A DNA stretch of 64,000 nt from Isoperla grammatica. Lineage: Eukaryota; Arthropoda; Insecta; Plecoptera; Perlodidae. The position numbers were made by a program, and so were the translations under genes. The DNA is taken from NCBI GenBank assembly GCA_945910005.1, contig OX246739.1, positions 2,448,001 to 2,512,000 of the forward strand. The letters are read 5' to 3'. Below, in pieces: positions 12,418 through 23,953 of this stretch (its first letter is position 1; every line of letters starts with the position of its first letter). Below the pieces are notes generated by a model, which had not been told where the DNA came from, made no database searches, and saw only the letters and a program-made list of their open reading frames with translations.

Positions 12418-13983
12418 TGACCTGTAGGTGCAAAGCCAATAATACCATCCATTCATTATGTTTTATCTTTATTTACCTAATTATGAATATGTATATAAAC
12501 AAAGAACTAATGTAAATAATGGTTTTAAATTATAAACAAATACAAGTAATAGCCGATGTGTGGCTCTTTATTCTTGACGCGCGTGTGTTTGTGCTGCCGC
12601 AGTGGTAGCCTACCCGTAACCCGTTGGCTCGCGACCCGTCCAGTGACACGATTTTGCGATTCCTGTGTTTGCTGTGTCGGGGGGGAAGTGTGAATGTAAA
12701 TGCTGATGTGTATATGTGTTAGCATTGACAGAAAATCCCTATTTATGCATACCTTGATAATAACGTACATGTCACATTGATTGGCAATCAACTCCCGATT
12801 ATCATACACATTGCTCGTGTTTTGTGCGAACATGGGCGAGGGACAAATTGCATTAGCTGAAATGTGATGGTGCATTTTGTGGAGTTAATTTCCACTAATG
12901 TACAAACTCAAAACCACTTTCAACACCTTCCTGAATCAGTGTTGGCTGAAACCCCGTCGCTGTTCATTACAACTATTTCGCGTGTTCGACGAAATGTTAT
13001 TGATTTCACGCGTTATTTTCACATCATTCTGTCGATGTTCCGGAGACAAATGTAGCGTGTTGTGTTTTACGATATCGGTTAAAGTTGCGAGGAGAATCTT
13101 AATCACAGTCGAGATAGCCAATCAGAGTGCAGAGAATTAGGCTTGCCAAGAGGGTTGTTTGTTGGTCAAATAAATTTAATAAGTTTTGAAATAAGTTCCG
13201 GGCATTGTGGTTTGGTAGCCTACACACTGTCGCACTAATGGCCTTATAATCTGGCTTGGTATTTTGTTCACTACGTGTCTCACACAACAACAGAACAACC
13301 ATTAAACAACTAACAACAACAATTTTGTCTCCAATCTGCTCTAAAAGTATGTTATTTTCATATGAATTAGTTTTCGTTTTGAGTTACATGAGCCAATTAA
13401 ATTATGCATATGTGTGAGAGTGCAGGATTGCATGTTTATGTATAAATTGTTGTACAAACATCGAGTGACACAAAGTAGAGGTTAAAAGATGTTGCGGTAG
13501 AGGGCGACCCATGTCATGTCAGAGGTGGCGGTAGGGAGAAGTTTGGCGAGGTTGGCCGCACAAGGCGGTGAGAACAAATCGATGACCACGAGATCTGTTA
13601 GCAGAAGATCGTACTGACGAGAAATACCGCTTGTGTGCACTCGACGCGCGGCTCCCTCGGTCGCGATCACGCCAATCAACTCAACACGTTGGCGAACGAT
13701 TGTGTTTTATGTTGAACGACACATTCGACATGAAAGCCGCCCCCCCCCCCCCCCCCCACACGTCGTGTCAATATAATAATACAATAGCAGGCAGGCAGGC
13801 CGCCATATGTCTTGTCATACACGTATGTCATGTGGTCTTGGGGGAGGAGGGGGCGTTATTTATAAGTTTACAGCTGCACTACTGTGTAATATAAACTCTC
13901 TGTATTCCGCGCTTTCGTTGATATCGGTGACGTAGCGGGCTCGATCCCCGTACCGTGCGTGGCTGCAAGAAGAAGGCGAGCAG
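12418..13983. other. Non-coding, no gene supported
   Basis: There is a poly-C run at 13740-13757. A 65-codon open frame on the minus strand (13482-13679) is GC-rich and contains no stop but has no recognisable domain. Small overlapping frames near 12864-13140 are not convincing. Confidence 0.4.
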
Positions 13984-14121
13984 ACTTGTCCCGAAACTAC
14001 GTCACAAATGCCTTCGTCATATATGAGTGATTGGTGGCCAAACGGCGGGTCTCAATGTCAAATACCGATCGCTGATTGGCCACGACGAACGCATCGTCAG
14101 TAAAGTTGTTTCGGGACAAGT
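13984..14121. mobile_element. MITE, copy 2 of the hairpin family
   Basis: ACTTGTCCCGAAAC at the left is mirrored exactly by GTTTCGGGACAAGT at the right. The interior carries ACCGATCGCTGATTGGCCACG, closely matching the core of the copy at 6899-7070. Confidence 0.7.
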
Positions 14122-14580
14122 ATAGATAGATGTAAGGGATGCTGCAAGCTACCGTGTCACTCTCCCTTTCTGCAGTTGTCTGATCGATCCGCCAGAAGTG
14201 CCCTGACCATACCGCGAGGGGGTGGGGGTCAGCTGATAATTGATCTGTTTGTCACTCGAGGGGGGTGGGGGTGCCGGACAGGCGTGAATCCTGGTTTCAC
14301 ACTTGCATAATATGAGGCCGGTTGACTTTGGGTTCATCTTCTGTCACTCAAACTGAATGGTCTGCCTCGAGCCACGCGTGTCCGTTGTCCGTCCGTCCGC
14401 CACGCGCTCTCGTGTTCAACGAACATGTTACAGATGAGGTTGTATCATTTGATAGTTGTCACTTGGCTTTGAGAACTTTCTTTCTAGAATTTAAATTGCC
14501 TGACGCCGTTTTGAAGTACGTTTGCAGCTGATATTCATACGTGTCTTTATTTCAAATTCATCAATGTAAATCCATGCTAT
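14122..14580. other. Non-coding spacer
   Basis: It lies between two members of the same MITE family. Short frames on both strands (14149-14337 and 14322-14531) have no recognisable content. Confidence 0.4.
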
Positions 14581-14740
14581 AGTTGTCGTACAACAACTTC
14601 GGTATTGCTTCCGTCACGGGTGGGTGAGCGACAACCAATCAGCGGCCGTGGCTTATTCAAATACCTGCTCGGGTTGGCCGGGACCGTAAACACATCATTG
14701 TTTGATGACGAAAGCATCACCGAAGTGTTGTACGGCGACT
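14581..14740. mobile_element. MITE, copy 3 of the hairpin family
   Basis: AGTTGTCGTACAACAACTTCGG at the left faces CCGAAGTGTTGTACGGCGACT at the right. Inside are ACCAATCAGCGGCC and, near the right end, GATGACGAAAGCATCACCG, as in the other copies. It is more diverged than copies 1 and 4. Confidence 0.6.
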
Positions 14741-15839
14741 TTTAATAGTATCAAAAAGCAAACTTACCAAATAAAGAAGACACTCATTGTAGTCTTCTGT
14801 TAGTGGTATAGTTAATAAGTAGATAACCACCTATACTAAGTTATCCGTGTCCATAAATTACAAGGGCCGAATCAGTTGTAAGAAATGGTTTTCATTGGGG
14901 GGCTGAAATTAATAAATATTACCGAATTATGAATGCAAGCGGTGATGTGTGTGTAAGTGTAAGTCAAGTGGTCAATATTGTCCTGTGGGCCATCCCCTTC
15001 CCCCCCCCCCCCGTATCTGCGTGTTGTACTACCACAGAGTTCTCTTTTATTTTATTCCCGTACAATAAAAGAGTCGCTCACCCTGGCTGGCATGTATTAG
15101 AGTAGAACACACCCATGTATAACTTCTTCGCGCCGTTACATTTAATTTGTTTGTTTGTTTCGCATGCACAACACAAGCCATTGCTTATTATAATTGTAAT
15201 TTTAATAAACAAGGGGTCTTTATAATAAGCCGCGTGGAGGACGAGACGAGACGCGAGATAGTTCATCCATGTTTAATCCGTCGGAATGTGAAAAGAGCGC
15301 GCGCTGTTGTAGCCCATGCACACACGCGCTCCTCACGCGCTCCTCACCCTCACCCGCCGCGCTCGCCGAGGTCGCTATTGTAGCCCATGCACACACGCGC
15401 TCCTCACGCGCTCCTCACCCTCACCCGCCGCACTCGCCGAGGTCGTTATATTGTAATATGCACCTACAATAATTTAGATTTATTTAAAATTATTTTAAGT
15501 TACACAATTGTTCGATCAGTAACCTTATTCTTGCGGGGTTATATTTGATTTCCCTTTTAAATAAATATTGATTGATCGACAGTCAGTGTATGAAGGTGAC
15601 ACTTTGAATATATGCATACTATGGTATTACAGCCAGCAAGCGCAAGCGACTTTTAATTCGCTTGCACCTTCATTACAACAGTATATGTTTGCATCAATCA
15701 ACAACATATTACTTCTTTGCAGTACTAATAATGATAACTCTTATAATAATGATGATGAATTATACTATTCTCGGTTATAACTTGCGTCATCAACCTTTGA
15801 AATGGCGAACCGAGCCCTAGCACAAATAACAAGTTGAGC
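14741..15839. repeat. Non-coding, with a 71-bp tandem duplication
   Basis: A GC-rich 71-bp unit starting TGTAGCCCATGCACACACGC occurs at 15308-15378 and again at 15379-15449, differing at a few bases. The rest, including 15568-15780, is AT-rich with no supported gene. A C run lies at 15000-15012. Confidence 0.7.
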
Positions 15840-16376
15840 TGGGTCCAGTATCACAAAGAACTTCGAGCTAAGTCTAGCCGCACAAAGAGCTTATCGAGCT
15901 AGGTCTAGCAGCACAAAGAGCTTATCGAGCTCTAGCGCACAAAGAGCTTATCGAGCTAGGTCTAGCGCACAAAGAGCTTATCGAGCTAGGTCTAGCCGCA
16001 CAAAGAGCTTATCGAGCTAGGTCTGGCAGCACAAAGAGCTTATCGAGCTAGGTCTAGCCGCACAAAGAGCTTATCGAGCTAGGTCTGGCAGCACAAAGAG
16101 CTTATCGAACTAGGTCTAGCCGCACAAAGAGCTTAACGAGCTAGGTCTAGCCGCACAAAGAGCTTATCGAGCTAGGTCTAGCCGCACAAAGAGCTTATCG
16201 AACTAGGTCTAGCCGCACAAAGAGCTTATCGAGCTAGGTCTAGCCGCACAAAGAGCTTATCGAACGAGCTCTAGCCGCACAAAGAGCTTATCGAACTAGG
16301 TCTAGCCGCACAAAGAGCTTATCGAGCTAGGTCTAGCCTCACAAAGAGCTTATCGAACTAGGTCTAGCCGCACAAA
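15840..16376. repeat. 31-bp minisatellite, about 17 copies
   Basis: The unit is GCACAAAGAGCTTATCGAGC followed by TAGGTCTAGCC. The array starts with degenerate units near 15840 and becomes regular from about 15900. Variants alternate GAGCTAGG with GAACTAGG and TCTAGC with TCTGGC. Each unit contains near-palindromic AGCTTATCGAGCT. Confidence 0.95.
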
Positions 16377-18796
16377 GCATTTTAGGTTCAACAAAGAGAC
16401 AATAATTGAAATATTTAATTGTTTTGTTGCCACCAGAATGCACAGTCTCTGTTCCTTGCCGTTAGATGTCTGCATTGCTTCATGGCTAATGTAGCTGTGT
16501 GGGGAGGACATGTTCCCTGCATTGTGCTCGGCCCATGTATACAGCGGGTGTCGTTTTGTATTTGTATATCGCTTGAACATCGTGTTTCCTTGATTTGGGT
16601 GTAACAAAGTGTGCTGCACATGGACTGTGACATTGCTTTAATTACCAACTTGAGCTCGTGTTCCATGGCTTGCGATCCACGCACGAGCAAGGCTGATGCG
16701 TTGTGTGTGTGTTTGAATCAAATGTGTTCCCTCAACATGGCTCTCCTGTATTGGGCCCCAGCGTGTACCGACGACCTGGCATAATTATATATGTATATAG
16801 TCGTATTAATAGTGGCCAAAACAATTTTATAAGATAACAATAATAACAGTAACAATAACAATAACCGTAACAGTTATCGTAACAATAACAATAACCATTA
16901 CCATAACACATGCCAACAACAATGCCATTTCAAATACCGATGCTGACATTTAAGAGGAAAGACTACCGGACAGAATCAAAAGCGCGCGAAATTACCGCGT
17001 TTATTAATCATATCTCAATAATGCTGCACCACATAAAACAAAATTAAAGGCGGGCTCAATTTATGTCTAAATATAATATATATTATATGTTTTTTAGTAT
17101 TCCGTTCTTTCGAATCCAAATTCAAACCGGTTTTCACTTTTTGTATCTGGTTTAGTGGACCGCGATTGAAAATGTGAGTTCTAAAACGACTGGGGGGGGG
17201 GGGGGGGTCGTACTGACAAAATGAGTGTATGTTGCGCGTTTGGATTGAATAAAGTCACCCAATTGTGTCTTAGGGACATTTATTGAACGTGTCTTATCCA
17301 ATGAACGGTGCGCATCATGTTTTGAAGATTAAGATTATGTGCAGACATCATTCGAAAATCTTGATTATATAAATGACTTTTCATAGACACTAACAAAAAA
17401 AACGTTAAATTAAAATAACTTTCTAAGGGCCTGCATGGTTTGAGCGCTTGAACGGTATACGGCCCCGAAACAGATCATCTTGTCCCATGCTCAATACTTC
17501 TCTGTTTGATTGTGTTGGCTGCATGGGAGATGCAAATAGCTGTCGTGTGAATCTCGCACGGTTCTCGTTATTTGCGAGCAAGCGAATGTGTGTACTGTGT
17601 ACTCGCTTCCGATGCACTCGGCCGGATATTGCCCAACTATTCGGGACACACTCGCAGCCGGACCCACCCCCCGTATGAAATATGGAAAACTCCGTCGTCT
17701 ATAATTATTTTTCGCAAAAGCAATTATTGAATATATGCCTATTGTAATTTGAAGTAGATGGATGGGCAAACTCGGAGTTTTAATGTGATAATGTGTCATG
17801 GCTAGCGACGTGATTTGTGTGGGCGAGTCGAAGGCTAATCGAGACGATCCTTGGCGCGTACCCGTCACCACGTGCAGGGGAAGCTCACAACCCTTTGTTC
17901 ACCACACGTGTATACGTTTCTCACTTCAAGATGGGTCGGAAACTGTTTTATGCCGACATAAAGTACCCTCGCTATGTTTTTAGTTTTAGTAATCAAATAT
18001 TTACATAACTAACTTCTTTGCCGTCGAGTGTGTGATATTAGAAAACCGGAAGTTATAAACAAGTCATTTTAATAACAACAACTTCGCTCTTTAATTATCC
18101 GTTTCGAATGAAAAACAATGGCAAGGAGTCGGCCATTTTGTTAGATCATTCTTATTTAAGTGCTACTTTAATTTTCCGGCCTGTTAAACTACTTAGAATA
18201 AAAATTAAAATAATACAAATAAATTACATGTTTCTGAGTTGGACCATAACTAAAAGCTAGTTGTACTGATGCTCGAAGATCTCCCATGCGATAGATAGGC
18301 CGTGTCTGCATGTGACGTATGTTGGTTTATTGTTAATTAATAAACAATGTTTCCTCTCTTCTCGTGTGTTGAGTTGTGAGACGTTACGTGTTGTTCTTTT
18401 TATAGACTTGACGTTAGCTAGCGTTCTCTCCGTGCAATTAACTCCGGCCTATACGAACCATGTCCTTTATATTTTATTCCACATGCAATTTACTATAATA
18501 ATAACGATCCTAATGATAGTACTTAAAATAATAACCTTAGAAATAAAAATAAAATAATGGTAATAAATAATAACAATAACAATAAAAAACTATGCGCGCC
18601 ATCTGGAATAACAATAATAATAACAGTTTCAAGTTATGGTTACTATAATAACAAAAGTCGTTACGAGGAGCCAGGGACGTAACGGGCGGGATTAGATGGC
18701 TCGGCGTCCCCCCCCCCCCCTACCCCTCCCCCTCCCCTCTCGTCGTCAAGCGGAGCAAGCGCCTGCAGCTACTGGCTAGGCAACTCTCATACAAAT
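16377..18796. other. Non-coding, with simple repeats
   Basis: An (AACAAT)n-like simple repeat lies at 16829-16915 and a related ATAACA-rich stretch at 18558-18660. A 16-base G run lies at 17192-17207 and a C run at 18709-18720. Open frames at 17423-18008 overlap on opposite strands, have no domain, and are not called as genes. Confidence 0.5.
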
Positions 18797-18804
18797 ATAC
18801 ACCA

Positions 18805-19181
18805 CAAGGTCCACTTGATCTCCGCCTAGCGGAGGCTCGTCGAACTCCCAAGTTAGGTCATCGCAGTCCGTTCCACAATGTTAAAAATCACATGTTAATC
18901 AAATGGGAGAAACGTGAAAGAAAACAAATGAAGTGATCTGTCAAATAGAATTACCTCCTAAAAAGGAAACAATCATCATATTTTATAATCTTGAATCATT
19001 GTTATCTATCAAAATGTCTCTTTTACGTGTTTTAAGTATAGTGTTACATGATCTACAACGGATATTTAATTATTATAACAGTTTTTTTAGTGGGATACAA
19101 CATGGCGATTTTGGTTCCCTTGCGACGACCTAACTTGGGAGTTCGACGAGCCTCCGCTAGGCGGAGATCAAGTGGACCTTG
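18805..19181 (+). mobile_element. 377-bp MITE, copy in + orientation, 8-bp TSD
   Basis: The element starts CAAGGTCCACTTGATCTCC and ends with the reverse complement. The terminal inverted repeats are ~56 bp, contain the short palindrome CCGCCTAGCGG, and run on to ACCTAAC or its complement. It is flanked by ATACACCA at 18797-18804 and 19182-19189, a perfect 8-bp target duplication. There is no coding capacity. The TSD length fits hAT-type mobilisation. Confidence 0.92.
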
Positions 19182-19277
19182 ATACACCAAGCTTTGGTCA
19201 CAACATAGCGGTGGGCTCAGCTGTGGTCACAACATAGGCACACACACCAAGGCGGTGGGCTCAGCTGTGGTCACAAC

Positions 19278-19654
19278 CAAGGTCCACTTGATCTCCGCCT
19301 AGCGGAGGCTCGTCGAACTCCCAAGTTAGGTCGTCGCAAGGGAACCAAAATCGCCATGTTGTATCCCACTAAAAAAACTGTTATAATAATTAAATATCCG
19401 TTGTAGATCATGTAACACTATACTTAAAACACGTAAAAGAGACATTTTGATAGATAACAATGATTCAAGATTATAAAATATGATGATTGTTTCCTTTTTA
19501 GGAGGTAATTATATTTGACAGATCACTTCATTTGTTTTCTTTCACGTTTCTCCCATTTGATTAACATGTGATTTTTAACATTGTGGAACGGACTGCGATG
19601 ACCTAACTTGGGAGTTCGACGAGCCTCCGCTAGGCGGAGATCAAGTGGACCTTG
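19278..19654 (-). mobile_element. 377-bp MITE, copy in - orientation, 8-bp TSD
   Basis: It has the same length as the copy at 18805-19181 and is nearly its reverse complement along the whole length. It is flanked by GTCACAAC at 19270-19277 and 19655-19662. The different TSD shows an independent insertion rather than segmental duplication. It landed inside a short tandem repeat whose units (GGTCACAACAT...GGCGGTGGGCTCAGCTGTGG) are visible at 19195-19277 and continue at 19655-19710. Confidence 0.92.
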
Positions 19655-19662
19655 GTCACAAC

Positions 19663-21284
19663 ATGGGCACACACACCAAGGCGGTGAGCTCAGCTGTGGG
19701 CACAACCTCGTGTTCGATGACGAATCAAAACGGCTTCAGGAATGTCATAAGTCAACGTGGCATTTCTTTTCCCCATACGTCAGTTCAATTAAAGTGGAAA
19801 GTACAAAAAATGTTGCTGCATAATTTGCTCCATTTAATAGTGGTGTACCTATGTATCAAATTGGTACTTTAAATGTAAGAATGCATTTATATTGTTTCTT
19901 TGTTGACCCCTGAAAGTGTATTATTATTTGCATTACAATAATAATTAGAAGAGGAGGGAGCTATGCTATCCTATGACCGTGACTGATACCCCCTCTCGTC
20001 GTAGTTGTCACCATGTACTGCGGTCGCGGGGTCGTGACGGGCTTCGAACCCCGGCCTCGCTGTTGTTGCACGGCGGGAGAAATATCGCCTAATAACGCCG
20101 GGAGTGAAAAGTCGTGTGTCATATATTGTCCTGATCAATCCAGTGTGGGGCCGCAGCGATAATAATTATATCGCCGGGTGCGTGACGGATATTTGTTGCC
20201 CGATGAGTTACGATACTGCTGCGCACGGAAGAAATTTCACCCATAAAAAGCATCCTCGCAAAAACTTGGTACTAATTCTCCTTCGCTACAGCCCCGAGTT
20301 TGGCGCCGAGTGGAAAAACTTCTGCGATAACTATGTTCGAGAGTTGCTTTTGGAAAATTTATAAAGCTGACAAGTTGAATTGGCTTCGGTTACCGCGCAC
20401 CTAATGCAACACGAGTTGTTCTATGGCGAGATTCCTCACCTCGGCTCGGCTCGGCTCGACTCGGCTCGGCTCGGCTCGGCTCGACGCAGCGCGCGAGAAC
20501 TTTCATTACCCGCGCCATCAAATATTCACACAACAAACACACGTCGCGAATACGACGGGACAGGGCTGGAGTCACCCCTAACTTTGATATACTTTAGACG
20601 CATCCAATATGGATGACGACCGACGACGACCGGTCGGAGCCACAATGCGCGCGGATTCAGATTCGAAATTGCTGCGTGAGCGATGCCTTGCATAATGTAC
20701 GAGCGTGCACGCATTCTTCTACGATACCTGTTGGTCTGATCGACTGCGTCACTCACGCTGTTTAAAACATGAGTGCGCGCCCCTTACATTATGCAGCCAT
20801 GCTCATCGTACGCGCGCGCTCATCGATACATCCCTTTAAAAACACGCCGAGCTTCCTCTTTAAGGGAGAATGCTCTCTTTCTTCCTGGTCGGACGCACTC
20901 CAGGAATTCGTTGCTCTTTATAAGGATAAGAAGGGCATCGGGACGGCGCTATCGCCCGACCGAGCAAAGTGACGCCGACGCGCTTAAAGAAGCTGTGCCC
21001 TTGCGACGCCGTCCTAAAGGTGCACAGACACGAGACTAGAGCCGTCCTTCCTTTATGTTGCTTTTTAGTAGGACAACATTTGAACAAACGCCATCTGTAA
21101 CATTGCAGCAGTAAACTGGCCATGTCAAAAATAAACAATCATGCGGTTTTGGCCAAAATTATGTAAATATATCCTACTGAATCTAGAAACGTGTTGGCAC
21201 ATTCTTAGCGCGCATCAGTCTTGATTACTTACAACTTCCTTGCTAATATTGAAGTGACTACTTGTTTCATCAAACTTGTAAGTG
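19663..21284. other. Non-coding; CGGCT microsatellite and tRNA-like B box
   Basis: 20439-20483 is a (CGGCT)n microsatellite with two GACT interruptions. On the minus strand GGGGTTCGAAGCC (20049-20061) resembles a Pol III B box and may mark a SINE remnant. The GC-rich stretch 20600-21060 has overlapping short frames on both strands (for example 20773-21039 and 20860-21138) but no recognisable domain. Confidence 0.45.
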
Positions 21285-21470
21285 TAGCTGTAAAAGGCTC
21301 GATGTGTTGTACCTTAAAACAATACTGAATACAAGAGATAGGATCCAGCAGTTTCCAAGGATTGTACAGCAAGCGGTAGCTGTAAAAGGCTCGATGCGTT
21401 GCACCTTAAAACAATACTGAATACAAGAGATAGGATCCAGCAGTTTCCAAGGATTGTACAGCAAGCGGTA
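21285..21470. repeat. 92-bp tandem duplication, two copies
   Basis: TAGCTGTAAAAGGCTCGATG starts at 21285 and 21377. The units are nearly identical, and a third start (TAGCTGTG) begins at 21469 and stops. The duplication is recent by its high identity. Confidence 0.9.
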
Positions 21471-21951
21471 GCTGTGTGTTTGTACGCGGCGCGCATCACA
21501 TCACATGCCGAGCGTTATGTATACAAAATAAAATTATAAATAGTAACGTGTCATGCAGATAGATAGTTACGATGAGCTGTCCGTCAATGCTTGAGATATT
21601 TATTTATGTTGGAATGAACGTGTGCGCGCGGATTTGTTGCGATTAAAATATCCGATCTGGCCGTCTGTGGAGATGAACGCCTTGTGTTCCACGCTCCCAT
21701 TGGTCCGAGCCGATCAGGGGCTGGATGAGCATTTCAACAGCATTTCGAGAGCACGTGACACACGGTCTCCCCCCCCCCCCTCAATCAGCCACAATAATTA
21801 CGAGATTTGGTATATGTACATACAATCGAATAATTTGTATTTTAAATGAAGCGCGTTAAGACGCATTGAGTACCCGCCTTGGCTGCGTTGGGTCACGAGC
21901 AGGTTGTGGCCCGGCCGCGCATGCGCAGTTTCAGTTGGTCGCGAAGGAGTA
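21471..21951. other. Non-coding, nothing recognised
   Basis: It contains a C run near 21769-21780. The open frame 21622-21849 has no domain. Confidence 0.4.
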
Positions 21952-22110
21952 GGTGAGGATCGCTGATTTTACGCTGCCGTTTGGTCACAGGGTAGTTGTG
22001 TCCCTGGCGCTAGAAAAAAACTTGAGGCCAGTGGGTCATGTCTTAGCTTTTGTATCATATCAGTGTGTGTCCACATTGTGGTGATATGGTAGATTTGTTT
22101 AATTATGTTG
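21952..22110 (+). repeat. Dispersed repeat, copy 1
   Basis: GGTGAGGATCGCTGATTTTA and the following CTTGGTCACAGGGTAGTTGT-like segment, through TGGTGATATGGTAG, match a second copy at 38061-38235 in the same orientation with about 80-85 percent similarity by eye. No Pol III box is evident. It is an unclassified interspersed repeat. Confidence 0.7.
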
Positions 22111-23002
22111 TGTTAGTTAAAGGAGACATAACTAGCTAAGTAAAAGTGTTTTTTTTTTATATCTTAAGAACGCTTCAAGATGTTGAATAAGAGATTCCTA
22201 CGCGGAATTGTGTTTGCGGATTATATTGCGGGTATTGAGATTTTGAACATTCTCGTAAACTAATGTTTTCGAGAAAAGCCATAATATTTTGCTGGCATCA
22301 TCGTAAATGCATCAACAGTTAAGGTGTTCATAGCCTACACCTAATTATGTAACAACGGCATATCTACCCTATCCCCGTAGCACAGTGCGTTACGTCACTA
22401 CTAACAACAATATGCCTATATATGTACATATTATTTCAATGTGGTCCTGAGCAGATCTTGACCTGACCTCTGGAACCCCGGATTTCTGACAGTTAAAAAA
22501 GTTTCGAAAAGTAAATAAAAATATGTCATCCCCTAGAGAGTTGAATCGTCTTCCTTATCATCTTTGTTCCAATAAACATTTCCGTTTTTCTTATTAGCTA
22601 TTTACTTAGAGTGTTGTTGCAATTTGCAACGCACCTTTCCCAATTTAAATACGCCATTTGAATAACACAAATATTTATTTGAACATAATAACATTTATAA
22701 GAAAGACCATTGAATTCTCTGAAAAATCACTTATTCTGGTTTATTTTTTGACACTTTTAAATAATGTTGAAGCAATTTCACCAGCCCGATTGATCGGGTG
22801 TACCGCGGGGTATGTCGCGACCCAGCCTACCATGTCTCCGGAGCCGTGTGTGGTGTTTACACTGCAGCCATGTAGACTAGGAGCAAACACATTACTATTC
22901 AAGAGTGTACTGATAATTAAACGTAGCTGTACTTAACTCTATTATCAACGTGCAGTGCCTAGTGATCGATCCCTTGCATAATTAACAATGTAATATCGAC
23001 CT
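22111..23002. other. Non-coding, nothing recognised
   Basis: AT-rich sequence with a small palindrome CCCGATTGATCGGG near 22784. The frame 22658-22936 shows no domain. Confidence 0.4.
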
Positions 23003-23953
23003 GAGGCGCTCGGGTGGCGAGAGGGCCAGTTAGGCTTATCTCACAGTCGCCTTGAGCACTGGGGTCTTACAGGCGGGGTCCTGGGGTCCTAGTGGGGTCT
23101 TACAGGCGCCCGGGTGGCGAGAGGGCCAGTTAGGCTCTCATCTCGCAGCCGCCTTGAGCACTGGGGTCTTACAGGCAGGGTCCTAGTGGGGTCTTACAGG
23201 TGGGGTCCTGGGGTCCTAGTGGGGTCTTACAGGCGCCCGGGTGGCGAGAGGGCCAGTTAGGCTCATCTCACAGCCGCCTTGAGCACTGGGGTCTTACAGG
23301 CGGGGTCCTGGGGTCCTAGTGGGGTCTTACAGGCGGGGTCCTGGGGTCCTAGTGGGGTCTTACAGGCGGGGTCCTGGGGTCCTAGTGGGGTCTTACAGGC
23401 GGGGTCCTGGGGTCCTAGTGGGGTCTTACAGGCGGGGTCCTGGGGTCCTAGTGGGGTCTTACAGGCGGGGTCCTGGGGTCCTAGTGGGGTCTTACAGGCG
23501 GGGTCCTGGGGTCCTAGTGGGGTCTTACAGGCGCCCGGGTGGCGAGAGGGCCAGTTAGGCTCATCTCACAGCCGCCTTGAGCACTGGGGTCTTACAGGCG
23601 GGGTCCTGGGGTCCTAGTGGGGTCCTGGGGTCCTAGTGGGGTCTTACAGGCGGGGTCCTAGTGGGGTCTTACAGGCGCTCGGGTGACGAGAGGGCCAGTT
23701 AGGCTCATCTCACAGCCGCCTTGAGCACTGGGGTCTTACAGGCGGGGTCCTGGGGTCCTAGTGGGGTCCTGGGGTCCTAGTGGGGTCTTACAGGCGCTCG
23801 GGTGACGAGAGGGCCAGTTAGGCTCATCTCGCAGCCGCCTTGAGCACTGGGGTCTTACAGGCGGGGTCCTGGGGTCCTAGTGGGGTCTTACAGGCGGGGT
23901 CCTGGGGTCCTAGTGGGGTCTTACAGGCGCCCGAATGACGAGAGGGCCAGTTA
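23003..23953. repeat. Composite minisatellite, 33-bp core plus ~57-bp module
   Basis: The core unit GGCGGGGTCCTGGGGTCCTA plus GTGGGGTCTTACA is 33 bp and runs uninterrupted from about 23291 to 23525. A second module (GGTGGCGAGAGGGCCAGTTA ... CCGCCTTGAGCACTGG) is interleaved at about 23010, 23107, 23233, 23530, 23680, 23797 and 23930. It is very G-rich on the + strand. Frames of 79-112 codons here are repeat products. Confidence 0.95.

Noticed and set aside
13482..13679. Minus-strand coding exon
   Set aside because: The open frame is GC-rich but short, without recognisable motifs or splice sites.
15840..16376. CRISPR-like array
   Set aside because: The 31-bp units are contiguous with no unique spacers. 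The context is eukaryotic. The same applies to the other tandem arrays here.
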